Made by a program: the position numbers and the translations under genes
The notes under the pieces: generated by a model
Told to the model about the DNA's origin: nothing
Databases searched by the model: none
The model's input: the letters and a program-made list of their open reading frames with translations, nothing else
Shown: positions 42,483 through 51,253 of the stretch, one piece after another
Layout: each line of letters begins with the position of its first letter
How positions within the stretch are numbered: the first letter of the stretch is position 1
NCBI RefSeq assembly: GCF_022163125.1
Contig: NZ_CP091881.1
Coordinates: forward strand, 7,800,501-7,864,500
Length of the DNA stretch: 64,000 bases
Direction of reading: 5' to 3'
Source of the DNA: Paenibacillus sp. HWE-109
GTDB lineage: Bacteria; Bacillota; Bacilli; Paenibacillales; NBRC-103111

Positions 42483-43601
42483 ATGATGAAAAACATCGGC
42501 AGAAAAATTCTTACAGGTTCATTGGTAGCTTCTTTCGTACTCGGAGTTGGTTTTGTTGGCGCCCTACATAATCAAGCATTTGCAGATACGGCAACAGGTT
42601 CGACAACTAACGCAACGACGCAGGAAGCACATGGCGGTAAAGGTCGTGGTGATTTTGGAAACCGTGGCGGCTTCCATGGCAACAATGTGGTGAAAGAGAC
42701 AGCAACTATTCTGGGCGTTGAAGAAAGTGCCGTTCAGGAAGCGTTGAAAGCTGATAAAACGTTGGCTGCATTTGCCGTGGAAAAAGGACTAACCGAAGCG
42801 GACTTTCTGGCCAAATTAGTTGCAGCTGAAACGGCATCGCTTACAGAGCAAGTGACAGCAGGCAAAATCACCCAAGAACAAGCGGATAAGGTTATCGCGG
42901 GTCTATCGGATCAATTAACGAAACAGATCCAGGGCAAAGGTTTCGGCGGCGGCGGATTCCCTGGTGGAGGCCAAGACCAGTTCCCAGGCGGAGATCGCGG
43001 CGGCAAAGGAAGCAATTTGATCGCGCAAACAGCTACGATTCTTGGCGTAGAGCAAAGTGTTGTGCAGGATGCTGTGAAATCAGGCAAAACGCTGGCCGCT
43101 TTTGCGGTGGAGAAGGGGCTGACAGAAGCTGACTACGTGGCGAAACTGGTTGCAGCAGAAACAACGTCCATCAATGCAGAGGTCACAGCTGGCAAATTGA
43201 CGCAAGAGCAAGCGGACAAGAAGCTGTCCGGTCTTTCCGACCGCTTGACGAAGCAAGTAGAAAGCACGCGTCCTGAGGGCGGTCAAGAAGGCAGAAGAGG
43301 CCCTGGCGGTCACGGTGGCCCTGGTGGATTCTTTGGCAACCCTGAGTTAGTAACGTCCATTCTTGGCATCACGCAGGATGAGCTCAGAACTGAGCTGGAA
43401 GCGGGTAAATCCCTCGTAGATGTAGCCACATCCAAAGGCATCAGTGAAGACGACTTGATCAGCAAAATAAAAGATGGCCTGACAGACAGCATCAAAAAAC
43501 AAGTAGAGCAAAAAGGCACGGACCACAAACGTCCGGATGGCAAAGCGGGCAAGGGCGCCGCAGCACCGGCACCGACTGCAGCAGCCGCTGCAACAAACTA
43601 A
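42483..43601 (+). CDS. Secreted protein with three related helical repeats and Gly-rich linkers
   Basis: A 372-residue exported protein. A signal peptide ends near A-F-A-D (residue 35). Two close repeats of about 75 residues (about 70-148 and 180-262) each have the pattern A-T-I-L-G-V-E, K-T-L-A-A-F-A-V-E-K-G-L-T-E-A-D and V-T-A-G-K-[IL]-T-Q-E-Q-A-D-K. A third, diverged repeat follows (about 287-340). Gly/Phe/Pro/Asp-rich linkers and an Ala/Pro tail separate or end them. Similar helical segments occur in poorly characterised Gram-positive exported proteins. The function is unknown. It is controlled by the 11-bp operator array and ends in a terminator. An ATG at 42486 is an equal alternative. 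Confidence 0.8.
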   Translation: MMKNIGRKILTGSLVASFVLGVGFVGALHNQAFADTATGSTTNATTQEAHGGKGRGDFGNRGGFHGNNVVKETATILGVEESAVQEALKADKTLAAFAVEKGLTEADFLAKLVAAETASLTEQVTAGKITQEQADKVIAGLSDQLTKQIQGKGFGGGGFPGGGQDQFPGGDRGGKGSNLIAQTATILGVEQSVVQDAVKSGKTLAAFAVEKGLTEADYVAKLVAAETTSINAEVTAGKLTQEQADKKLSGLSDRLTKQVESTRPEGGQEGRRGPGGHGGPGGFFGNPELVTSILGITQDELRTELEAGKSLVDVATSKGISEDDLISKIKDGLTDSIKKQVEQKGTDHKRPDGKAGKGAAAPAPTAAAAATN

Positions 43602-43635
43602 GAGCCGGAATCCGGTTCATCAAAACGAAATGATA

Positions 43636-43677
43636 AATCAACCGCTGCCCCCTTGAGGGAAAGTGGTTGATTTTTTG
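43636..43677 (+). terminator. Terminator of the secreted repeat protein gene
   Basis: The stem AAATCAACC ... GGTTGATTT with an inner CCCTT/GAGGG hairpin is followed by six Ts. Confidence 0.85.
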
Positions 43678-43679
43678 TA

Positions 43680-43708
43680 TTGACACCTTTTAGGAGATGA
43701 TCTATAGT
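43680..43708 (+). promoter_or_regulatory. SigmaA promoter of the LysR gene
   Basis: TTGACA (43680-43685), a 17-bp spacer and TATAGT (43703-43708). Confidence 0.8.
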
Positions 43709-43783
43709 AAGAACAACCTAATACCAAGTTAGTAGATCGGAATTGTGAATTTAAGCATTCGCCAAGAGAATGGAGGGCTCAAG

Positions 43784-44680
43784 TTGAACATCGAGAACAT
43801 CGAAGCATTCGTTTATGTGATTCATTATGGCAGCTTCAACAAGGCAGCGGAAGTCCTCTATCTGTCTCAGCCATCGGTCACAGCGCGAATACAGTCCCTG
43901 GAGCGTGAGTTGGATTGTCGACTTTTTGATCGCATAGGCAAACAGACTTCTCTAACGGATGACGGGAAGAAGTTTCTGCCCTTTGCCCAGCAGCTTTTGC
44001 AAACCTTTCAGAAAAGTAAGATTCAGCTAAAACAAAAAAGAACACTGCCGAACGAACTGCGCGTAGGGTGTACCGTGTCCGTTTCCAATTATATCATTCC
44101 AACGATTATACCGAAGCTCAAGCACAAATATCCTGACGTTAACTATAAACTCTCCACAGCGGCTTCTGAGGATATCATCAATAGGGTGCTGAACCGCGAA
44201 CTGGATCTCGGTTTTGTTCGTAATATCAGCCATCCGAATCTCCTCTCTGCCAAAGCCTATGATGACCCTATTCGTCTATATGTCTATGCAGGCCATCCTT
44301 TTACTCAGAAGGCAGAGGTCTCGCTTGAAGAGATTGGCGAATATTCCCTGGTTTTCTTCGAGTGCGGTTCCCTGGACTGGATGCGAATCCATCGGTTATT
44401 TGCCAGTATGAACCAGCCGCCGAGCATTGAGTTTCAGACAGATAATCTGGAAACGGCCAAGAAGCTCGTGCTGCAAGGCGCAGGCATCGCGTTTCTGCCC
44501 AGTCTATGCGTGGAACAGGAAGTCAGGGACGGGAAGCTCTTTCCAATCGATTTCCCGCAAACCGCGGGCATTTCCTTACAGACGAATATGATCGCTCTGA
44601 ACGGAGAGAACGCGATATTTTTCAATAGCGCCTTAGATTTGTGTAAGGGAATTGCTCAGTCGATCCGAGAACATATATGA
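43784..44680 (+). CDS. LysR-family regulator of the sulfur-salvage operon (YtlI-like)
   Basis: A 298-residue regulator. The N-terminal winged helix reads A-F-V-Y-V-I-H-Y-G-S-F-N-K-A-A-E-V-L-Y-L-S-Q-P-S-V-T (about 7-32); a periplasmic-binding-like effector domain follows. It lies directly upstream of and co-directional with the cystine-type importer and monooxygenase operon. That is where B. subtilis has ytlI, the activator of the ytmI operon. The TTG at 43784 is 6 nt from GGAGGG; an in-frame GTG at 43745 has no ribosome site. Confidence 0.9.
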   Translation: MNIENIEAFVYVIHYGSFNKAAEVLYLSQPSVTARIQSLERELDCRLFDRIGKQTSLTDDGKKFLPFAQQLLQTFQKSKIQLKQKRTLPNELRVGCTVSVSNYIIPTIIPKLKHKYPDVNYKLSTAASEDIINRVLNRELDLGFVRNISHPNLLSAKAYDDPIRLYVYAGHPFTQKAEVSLEEIGEYSLVFFECGSLDWMRIHRLFASMNQPPSIEFQTDNLETAKKLVLQGAGIAFLPSLCVEQEVRDGKLFPIDFPQTAGISLQTNMIALNGENAIFFNSALDLCKGIAQSIREHI

Positions 44681-44695
44681 CTTTTGAATATGCAT

Positions 44696-44756
44696 ATAGA
44701 AAAACTCTATTATCCAGTTGCTGCACTTGATGATAAATTAAAGGCATAGCTATAAT
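44696..44756 (+). promoter_or_regulatory. Promoter of the sulfur-salvage operon with candidate LysR site
   Basis: TTGATG (44727-44732), an 18-bp spacer and a perfect TATAAT (44751-44756). Just upstream, ATAG-N7-CTAT (44696-44710) is a dyad of the T-N11-A type used by LysR regulators. The site assignment is inferred. Confidence 0.6.
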
Positions 44757-44822
44757 CCATACTTAACAGGTAGGAATTATTAGCATTAAATTTAAACAGA
44801 AGATACAATGGAGGGGTTCACG

Positions 44823-45701
44823 ATGAAACAATTGACAACACTTGCTGTGACAACACTAACTTTAGCCTTGGTGGTAGCAGGCTGCGGCTCCAAAAGCACG
44901 GCAACAGATGCATCCCCTAAAGCTGCTGCAGAAGGCAGCAAAGCTCCAACTGCAAGCGCTGCTGCAACAGCACCTGTCAAAACGAAAAAAATCATCGTAG
45001 GAACTGGCACACAGTTTCCTAACGTAGCTTTCCTAGATAAAGACGGTAAACTTACCGGTTATGATATTGAACTTGTGAAAGAACTGGATAAACGTCTTCC
45101 AGAGTATGAATTTGAATTTAAAACGATGGATTTCGCGAACTTGCTGCTTAGCCTCGAAACGAACAAAATCGATTTCGTCGCTCATGAAATTGAGAAGAAC
45201 AAGGAAAGAGAGCAGAAATATCTGTTCAATAACGAGCCATACGCTTACTGGAAAACAAAAGTCATAGTAGCCAAGGACAACACAACAGTGAAGTCTATTG
45301 ATGATTTGAAAGGCAAGAAAGCTTTGACAACAGCAACGAGCGCGGAAGCGACACTGCTGGAAAACTACAATAAAGCACACGACAATGCGATCAAAATTGT
45401 GTATCAAAGCGGTGCTGCCAACGATTTAGTCAATCAACTTACAACAGGACGTGCGGACGGCGCGCTAGGAGCAGATTTCTTGCTGCCGCTGGTTGATCCC
45501 CAAAGCAAACTGAAAGCAATCGGCCCTATTATCGAAGAGGCTGAGGTTCGTTTCTTGTTCCGCAAAAATGATAAAGACGGCCAAGAACTTGCTGATAAAA
45601 TCGACGCTGCACTGAAGGCTGTCAAGGCTGACGGGACACTTTCGAAGCTGAGCACACAGTGGTTGGGCGGAGATTTCACGAAAAAAGAAGATACCAAGTA
45701 A
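44823..45701 (+). CDS. Amino-acid ABC transporter substrate-binding lipoprotein (cystine type, TcyJ/TcyK-like)
   Basis: A 292-residue lipoprotein with lipobox V-A-G-C, a Lys/Ala/Ser-rich linker, and a type-II binding fold of the amino-acid family (G-T-x-x-x-F-P-N-V-A-F, then G-K-L-T-G-Y-D-I-E-L-V-K-E-L). It captures cystine or S-substituted cysteines outside the membrane. The ATG at 44823 follows GGAGGGG; an in-frame start at 44808 lies within that site. It is the first gene of the operon. Confidence 0.9.
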   Translation: MKQLTTLAVTTLTLALVVAGCGSKSTATDASPKAAAEGSKAPTASAAATAPVKTKKIIVGTGTQFPNVAFLDKDGKLTGYDIELVKELDKRLPEYEFEFKTMDFANLLLSLETNKIDFVAHEIEKNKEREQKYLFNNEPYAYWKTKVIVAKDNTTVKSIDDLKGKKALTTATSAEATLLENYNKAHDNAIKIVYQSGAANDLVNQLTTGRADGALGADFLLPLVDPQSKLKAIGPIIEEAEVRFLFRKNDKDGQELADKIDAALKAVKADGTLSKLSTQWLGGDFTKKEDTK

Positions 45702-45740
45702 AGTTCCTACAACGATTAAAGGAAAGGTGAGATCGCCGTC

Positions 45741-46517
45741 ATGGCCAACCAATTCGATATCACCTATGTATTTGATTTTTTGCCCAAATTATTGTCCTAC
45801 ATCGACATAACGTTGTTCATTGTTGCTTGCTCCATGCTGCTCGGCATCCTTTTTGGACTTCTCATTGCCCTGCCTCGACTGTATAAAGTGCCGGTGCTGC
45901 AGCGGTTGTCACAGATCTACGTCTCTTTCTTTCGAGGGACGCCGATTCTGATCCAGCTATTCTTGATTTACTACGGGCTGCCGGAGATGTTGAAAGCCAT
46001 TCATGTGGATGTTTCCAAAGCGCCGGTATTAACGTTCGTCATCTTGACGTTTGCCCTTCACTCCGGAGCTTATATCTCTGAGGTGATCCGGGCAGCCGTC
46101 AAAGCTGTCGATAAAGGCCAGGTAGAGGCTGCTTATGCCGTCGGAATGACCGGGTACCAAGCGTTCACCCGCATTATTGCTCCGCAGGCACTGGCCATAT
46201 CGCTTCCCAATTTTACGAATCTACTGATTGCCAACCTTAAGGATACATCGCTTGCTTTCTCGCTTGGCGCCATGGAGCTTATGGGCAAAGCGCAGACATT
46301 GGGGGCTGCCACGCAGCACTTTTTTGAAACTTATGTGTCTTTATCGATTATTTATTTCATCATTTGTTTCGGGCTTGAGAAGCTGTTTATTTCTATTGAG
46401 AAACGACTTCTTGCACATGAACAACCGTTGGTGACAGAAGAACGTCAGCCGCTATCGCGCCGTTGGTTCAAAGGCGTCTGGTCTTCTCAACCGGATAAAG
46501 GAGGCTTCCAAGCATGA
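45741..46517 (+). CDS. tcyL: Amino-acid ABC transporter permease (TcyL-like)
   Basis: A 258-residue HisM/GlnP-type permease with about five hydrophobic helices. The motif F-F-R-G-T-P-I-L-I-Q-L is near residue 66, and the EAA loop (E-A-A-Y-A-V-G-M-T, then I-I-A-P-Q-A-L) contacts the ATPase. It overlaps the next permease by 4 bp. The likely substrate is cystine or related sulfur amino acids, by operon context. Confidence 0.9.
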   Translation: MANQFDITYVFDFLPKLLSYIDITLFIVACSMLLGILFGLLIALPRLYKVPVLQRLSQIYVSFFRGTPILIQLFLIYYGLPEMLKAIHVDVSKAPVLTFVILTFALHSGAYISEVIRAAVKAVDKGQVEAAYAVGMTGYQAFTRIIAPQALAISLPNFTNLLIANLKDTSLAFSLGAMELMGKAQTLGAATQHFFETYVSLSIIYFIICFGLEKLFISIEKRLLAHEQPLVTEERQPLSRRWFKGVWSSQPDKGGFQA

Positions 46518-47224
46518 AGATAGATCCTGCGTTCATTTGGACCGCCTTTGTTCAATTGCTGTCTGCCCTGCCGACGACTTTGATTATTACTGCTGTTTCC
46601 GTCTTTTTTGGATTTCTGATCGGAACAGCGATAGCTTTAATCCGACTATATCGAGTGCCTTTTATCCATTACCTAGCTACGGCTTATGTTACATTTGTTC
46701 GTGGTACACCGATGCTGATGCATTTGCTGCTTATCTATTTCGGACTGCCGATGCTCATTGACGCCGTCGCGACTGCGATGGGTTGGAGCTTCCGCTCGGT
46801 ATCCATTCCGATGATCGGTTTCGCCTTTCTTTCCTTCTCTATTACAGCAGGAGCCTACCTCTCTGAAGTGGTGAGATCAGGGATCGTGTCCATTAATCGG
46901 GGGCAAATGGAAGCTGCTTATTCGATCGGGATGACGACGACGCAGGCGCTTCGACGCATTATTTTACCACAAGCGCTGGCTGTCAGCTTACCCAATCTAT
47001 CCAATACGCTGATCGGGATGCTGCATGGTTCCACATTAGCTTTTACCGTATCGGTCGTTGAAATTAATGCCAAAGCGCAAATTGTCGCAACAACCAACTG
47101 GAAATTTTTCGAAGCCTATATCGCCGCTGCCATCTTGTTCTGGGGAATTACCTTCTTGATCGAACGAGCAACAGGCCTGCTGGAGAAGCGAATCAATCTG
47201 TATAACCGAGGTGGCGTATCATGA
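46514..47224 (+). CDS. tcyM: Amino-acid ABC transporter permease (TcyM-like)
   Basis: A 236-residue permease paralogous to the preceding one: F-V-R-G-T-P-M-L-M-H near residue 62 and the EAA loop E-A-A-Y-S-I-G-M-T-T with R-R-I-I-L-P-Q-A-L. Four-base overlaps with both neighbours indicate tight translational coupling. The two permeases should form a heterodimer. Confidence 0.9.
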   Translation: MKIDPAFIWTAFVQLLSALPTTLIITAVSVFFGFLIGTAIALIRLYRVPFIHYLATAYVTFVRGTPMLMHLLLIYFGLPMLIDAVATAMGWSFRSVSIPMIGFAFLSFSITAGAYLSEVVRSGIVSINRGQMEAAYSIGMTTTQALRRIILPQALAVSLPNLSNTLIGMLHGSTLAFTVSVVEINAKAQIVATTNWKFFEAYIAAAILFWGITFLIERATGLLEKRINLYNRGGVS

Positions 47225-47973
47225 TCCGAATGGCCAATATCACCAAATCGTTTGGTAAAAATGAGGTCTTGAAAGGGATTAACCTAACTGTCAAAAAAGG
47301 GGAAGTGGTTTGTATCCTTGGTCCCAGCGGGTCCGGCAAAACAACCCTTCTGCGCTGCATGAACTATTTGGAGAAACCGAATAACGGCGAAGTGACCATC
47401 GGAGATTTCACTGTCAATTGCAAACGCCCCAGCAAGCAGGATATTCATACTCTCAGGCAAAAAACAGCGATGGTTTTCCAGCACTACAATCTGTTCAAAC
47501 ATAAAACCGTGCTCGAGAATGTGATGGAAGGACTCGTTATCGTTCAGAAGCAGCCCAAGGATAAAGCGCGGGAAACCAGCGTGAAGGTGTTGGAGAAAGT
47601 AGGGCTGGGCAGTAAGCTGGACGCTTATCCTAGCCAACTATCCGGCGGTCAGCAGCAGCGGGTGGGCATTGCGCGTGCGCTTGCTTTGAATCCAGAGGTC
47701 ATTCTATTCGACGAACCTACTTCCGCGCTTGATCCCGAACTGGTTGGCGAGGTTCTGGATGTTATTCAGAAAATCGCTAAGGAAGGCATCACGATGATTG
47801 TTGTCACGCATGAAATGGGCTTTGCTCGTGAAGTTTCCAATCATGTCGTGTTTATGGATGAAGGCGTGATCGTCGAGGAGGGCAAGCCGCAGGAAATTTT
47901 CGGTGCTGCCAAAGAAGAACGCACAAGACAGTTTTTGAAACGAATTACGCCTGAATGGAGCTATAACATATAA
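47221..47973 (+). CDS. tcyN: Amino-acid ABC transporter ATP-binding protein (TcyN-like)
   Basis: A 250-residue ABC ATPase of the polar-amino-acid family: Walker A G-P-S-G-S-G-K-T-T (about 34-42), Q-loop, signature L-S-G-G-Q-Q-Q-R (about 140-147), Walker B V-I-L-F-D-E-P-T-S and the switch His in V-V-T-H-E-M-G-F-A. It powers the two upstream permeases. Confidence 0.93.
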   Translation: MIRMANITKSFGKNEVLKGINLTVKKGEVVCILGPSGSGKTTLLRCMNYLEKPNNGEVTIGDFTVNCKRPSKQDIHTLRQKTAMVFQHYNLFKHKTVLENVMEGLVIVQKQPKDKARETSVKVLEKVGLGSKLDAYPSQLSGGQQQRVGIARALALNPEVILFDEPTSALDPELVGEVLDVIQKIAKEGITMIVVTHEMGFAREVSNHVVFMDEGVIVEEGKPQEIFGAAKEERTRQFLKRITPEWSYNI

Positions 47974-48001
47974 CGTCCGAATCGGAATGGAGTGAGTGGT
48001 C

Positions 48002-49012
48002 ATGGGAATTAAACTTAGTATATTGGACCAAAGCGTTGTTTTTCCTGGGGAGACTGCCGTTGATGCCTTCAAACACACCATCCAGCTAGCGCAGAAGGCG
48101 GAAGCTTTGGATTATACGCGTTTCTGGGTATCGGAGCATCATGATTCTGAACAGGTAGCGGGGTCATCACCGGAAGTGTTGATTTCACATCTGCTTGCCA
48201 AAACAGAGCGCATTCGCATTGGCTCCGGCGGTATCATGCTGCAGCATTACAGCCCCTACAAGGTGGCTGAGAATTTCAATGTGCTGGCTTCCCTGGCGCC
48301 GGGCCGGGTCGATCTTGGTGTAGGTCGCGCGCCGGGCGGACTGCCTCGCTCTACCAAAGCCTTGCAGCAAGGTATTGTAGAAGCTACTTCTCTCGCGGAT
48401 AAATTGAGCGAGCTGCAGCAGTTCGTGCAGAATAAATTGCATGATGATCACCCTCTGAAGGGTCTGCGCGTCTCGCCAATTCCTACAGTACCTGTGGATA
48501 TCTATATCCTTGGAGCCAGCGCGGCAAGCGCGCAATCAGCAGCTGAAGCAGGCCTTCCTTATGTATTCGCACAGTTCATCAACGGGGATCATGCGATCGC
48601 TGAAGCGGCATTCGAGGCTTATCAGCAAAACTTTAATTTCGAAAAAGGCACACAACCAAGACTGCTTCTGGCGCTTTCTCTCATCGTAGCAGATACGGAA
48701 GAAGAAGCCATTGAACTGGCTGGCGAATATAAAAATGTGAAAATTCATTTGGAAAATGGCAAGACCTTAACGGTGGGTACGCTTGAACAAGCCGAGGAAT
48801 ACGGCCGCCAAACACAAGCTAAGTTCACTGTAGAGGAGAAGCAAGCTGAGATTACGAAGGGAACGAAAGAAACGGTGCGTCAGAAATTGCTGGAGATCCA
48901 GCAGAAATACGGCATCGAAGAATTCATCGTAACCACATCGGTCAAAGATTTCGCCAAGCGCCTGCGTTCCTTCGAACTGCTTAGTGAGGCATTCTCGGAA
49001 ACCTTGGTCTAG
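48002..49012 (+). CDS. LLM-class flavin-dependent monooxygenase (YtmO/CmoO-like)
   Basis: A 336-residue bacterial luciferase-like protein. It opens L-S-I-L-D-Q-S, has F-W-V-S-E-H-H near residue 42, G-S-G-G-I-M-L-Q-H-Y-S-P near 80 and G-R-V-D-L-G-V-G-R-A-P-G near 105, all typical of this subgroup. It would use reduced flavin and O2. In B. subtilis the homologous operon converts N-acetylated S-substituted cysteines. The ATG at 48002 is 6-7 nt after the GGAGTGAG site; an in-frame GTG lies 6 nt earlier. Confidence 0.88.
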   Translation: MGIKLSILDQSVVFPGETAVDAFKHTIQLAQKAEALDYTRFWVSEHHDSEQVAGSSPEVLISHLLAKTERIRIGSGGIMLQHYSPYKVAENFNVLASLAPGRVDLGVGRAPGGLPRSTKALQQGIVEATSLADKLSELQQFVQNKLHDDHPLKGLRVSPIPTVPVDIYILGASAASAQSAAEAGLPYVFAQFINGDHAIAEAAFEAYQQNFNFEKGTQPRLLLALSLIVADTEEEAIELAGEYKNVKIHLENGKTLTVGTLEQAEEYGRQTQAKFTVEEKQAEITKGTKETVRQKLLEIQQKYGIEEFIVTTSVKDFAKRLRSFELLSEAFSETLV

Positions 49013-49031
49013 GTTCGAAGGAGGAATGAAA

Positions 49032-50219
49032 ATGAGTACATCAACTTCGGAGCGGACGCTGCCGGAATTTGCACAGAAGCTGGTCGATATTCGGCGTCAT
49101 TTGCATCAGAATCCGGAATTATCGCATGAGGAAATCCAGACAACAGCCGCGATTCGCGCTTGGCTCACTGAAGCTGACATTCGCATTGCGAACTTCCCGC
49201 TCAAAACTGGACTGATCGCTGAAGTTGGCGGGAAACAGCCGGGGCCGATCATCGCGATTCGCGCGGATATAGATGCTTTGCCGATTCAAGAGGAAACGGG
49301 CTTTGCCTACGCCTCGCTGGTTGCAGGAAAGATGCACGCATGCGGGCATGATTTCCACACGGCGGCGGTCCTGGGAGCTGCGTTTCTGCTCAAGGAGCGG
49401 GAGAGTGAGCTGAAAGGAACGATCAGATTCGTGTTCCAGCCCGCTGAGGAGAAAGCGCAAGGCGCTGAACAAGTCATCAAAAGCGGTGCTCTCGATGGCG
49501 TGCGGGCGATCTATGGCATGCATAACAAGCCCGATCTTCCTGTCGGTACGATAGGGATCAAGTCTGGTCCTTTGATGGCGGCGGCAGATGGCTTTGTCAT
49601 CGAAGTCGAAGGGCTTGGCACCCATGCGGCGGTTCCCGAAGCGGGCATTGACCCGATTGTGACCGGAGCGCATATCGTGACTGCGCTGCAATCGATCGTA
49701 AGCCGCAACATTAGCTCCCTGCAAAGCGCGGTCATCAGTGTAACGCGTATTCACAGCGGTACGGCCTGGAATGTTATTCCGGACAAAGCGATACTGGACG
49801 GCACGCTTCGCACGTTCGAAGAGAGCGTAAGATCGCTGATTATCAAGCGGTTTGAGCAAGTCGTACACGGCGTAGCAGCCGCCTATGGCACCAAAGCTGT
49901 TGTGCGCTGGGTCAAAGGGCCGCCGTCGGTATTCAATGACAGCGAATTAGCGCTTTTGGCAACCGATGCAGCCCGTGAGGCGGGCTTGGAAGTCATTACA
50001 CCTTCGCCCTCCCCGGCTGGCGAGGATTTCGCTTTCTACCAGAAAAAAATTCCTGGTGTGTTCGTATTCATGGGCACCGAGGGTTCACAAGAATGGCATC
50101 ATCCGGCTTTCGATTTAGACGAACGAGCTTTGCCTATCAGCGCTAATTACTTTGCTGTTTTAGCTGAAAAAGCGTTGAAAGAGCTATCATCCGACATTCC
50201 ACTGGAGGTATCGCCATGA
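49032..50219 (+). CDS. M20-family amidohydrolase/deacetylase (YtnL/SndA-like)
   Basis: A 395-residue metallopeptidase-like amidohydrolase: R-R-H-L-H-Q-N-P-E-L-S near residue 20, R-A-D-I-D-A-L-P near 80, H-A-C-G-H-D-F-H (metal ligands) near 103-110, and Q-P-A-E-E near 138. N-acyl-amino-acid deacylases share these motifs. In this operon it should remove the N-acetyl group after the monooxygenase step. The ATG at 49032 is 7 nt after AAGGAGG, better than an ATG at 49026. The stop overlaps the next gene by 4 bp. Confidence 0.92.
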   Translation: MSTSTSERTLPEFAQKLVDIRRHLHQNPELSHEEIQTTAAIRAWLTEADIRIANFPLKTGLIAEVGGKQPGPIIAIRADIDALPIQEETGFAYASLVAGKMHACGHDFHTAAVLGAAFLLKERESELKGTIRFVFQPAEEKAQGAEQVIKSGALDGVRAIYGMHNKPDLPVGTIGIKSGPLMAAADGFVIEVEGLGTHAAVPEAGIDPIVTGAHIVTALQSIVSRNISSLQSAVISVTRIHSGTAWNVIPDKAILDGTLRTFEESVRSLIIKRFEQVVHGVAAAYGTKAVVRWVKGPPSVFNDSELALLATDAAREAGLEVITPSPSPAGEDFAFYQKKIPGVFVFMGTEGSQEWHHPAFDLDERALPISANYFAVLAEKALKELSSDIPLEVSP

Positions 50220-50692
50220 GTCAAGCAACCCCCGATTTACCGTCCTATTTGCACACACATGATCAACTGCAAGAAGCCATTCAGGGGCTTAGCGAAGCTC
50301 AATTGACATGGAAGTCCGCACCTGAGAAATGGAGTGTGACCGAGGTTCTTTCCCATTTGGCCGATCACAACATCGTCGTGTCTTTCCGAATCCGCGCGAT
50401 TATTTCCGGCGCATCGGCGCAGCTGCCAGCTTTTGACCAAGATCCATGGGTCAGCAGCGCCAAAGCGAATGAAGGCTCGGCATCGGATATTTTAGCGGTG
50501 TTTCAGGCGTTATTAGTTTATAACCATTTACTATTTAAGCGATTATCCAACGAGGATTGGGCGAAAACAGGCGTTAATTTCAAAGGACAAATTCTCACAT
50601 TAACAGATGTTGTTCAGTCCTTCGTCGCTCATGTTCAGGTTCATTTGGCTCAAATCGCACGGATTAAGAATGAATTGGAAGCGCGTGTATAA
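50216..50692 (+). CDS. DinB-superfamily protein (bacillithiol S-transferase-like)
   Basis: A 158-residue four-helix protein of the DinB/YfiT fold. The three metal-ligand histidines are visible: one in V-L-S-H-L-A-D-H (about 47-51) and two in A-H-V-Q-V-H (about 139-143). Some family members (BstA) transfer bacillithiol to electrophiles. The 4-bp overlap with the deacylase gene ties it to sulfur-compound metabolism. The B. subtilis ytm operon has no such gene as far as I recall. Confidence 0.8.
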   Translation: MSQATPDLPSYLHTHDQLQEAIQGLSEAQLTWKSAPEKWSVTEVLSHLADHNIVVSFRIRAIISGASAQLPAFDQDPWVSSAKANEGSASDILAVFQALLVYNHLLFKRLSNEDWAKTGVNFKGQILTLTDVVQSFVAHVQVHLAQIARIKNELEARV

Positions 50693-50706
50693 GGGAGGGT
50701 TTACGT

Positions 50707-51237
50707 ATGGCGGATGCAAAAGAGCTTGAAATTCGGGAAGCCACGGAGGCTGACCGGGACGCAATTCGCAAAGTCCTGGAAGACGCTTATGGACAATATC
50801 GCGCAGTCCTGCCTCCTGAAGGCTGGAATCAATATAGAGAAAACATTATTGCTTCTGTTGATAGTGATAAGCCAACGGCTCGCATAATTGCTTTAATCGA
50901 TGGGGAAGTTGTCGGGAGCTCGCAGTTGTTCCTGTCTTCTGAAGCCGCCTATGGGCTGCCGGAACTTGAGATCCAGTCGCCTATCATTCGTTTATTGGCT
51001 GTTTCGCCAAGTGCCAGAGGGCGCGGAATCGCTACAGCTCTGATCAAAGAACACGTTAGACGCGCTAGAGAGTTAGGAGCAGCAACGCTGCATTTGCACA
51101 CCTCAGACATGATGGAATCCGCTGTGAAGCTCTACGAGCGACTCGGCTTTGAACGCGCTCAGGATAAAGATATTCATAAAGGTGAGACGCTCGTCAAGAG
51201 CTACCGGCTGCAGCTGCAAACCGCAGCTATATTATGA
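50707..51237 (+). CDS. GNAT-family N-acetyltransferase (SnaA/YtmI-like)
   Basis: A 176-residue acetyltransferase. The acetyl-CoA-binding motif A is visible as I-I-R-L-L-A-V-S-P-S-A-R-G-R-G-I-A-T (about 96-113), with later L-H-T-S-D-M-M and Y-E-R-L-G-F. In the B. subtilis pathway the first step is N-acetylation of S-substituted cysteine, and this enzyme would do it here. GGAGGG precedes the start. Confidence 0.88.
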   Translation: MADAKELEIREATEADRDAIRKVLEDAYGQYRAVLPPEGWNQYRENIIASVDSDKPTARIIALIDGEVVGSSQLFLSSEAAYGLPELEIQSPIIRLLAVSPSARGRGIATALIKEHVRRARELGAATLHLHTSDMMESAVKLYERLGFERAQDKDIHKGETLVKSYRLQLQTAAIL

Positions 51238-51253
51238 AAGGACGGAGATAACC

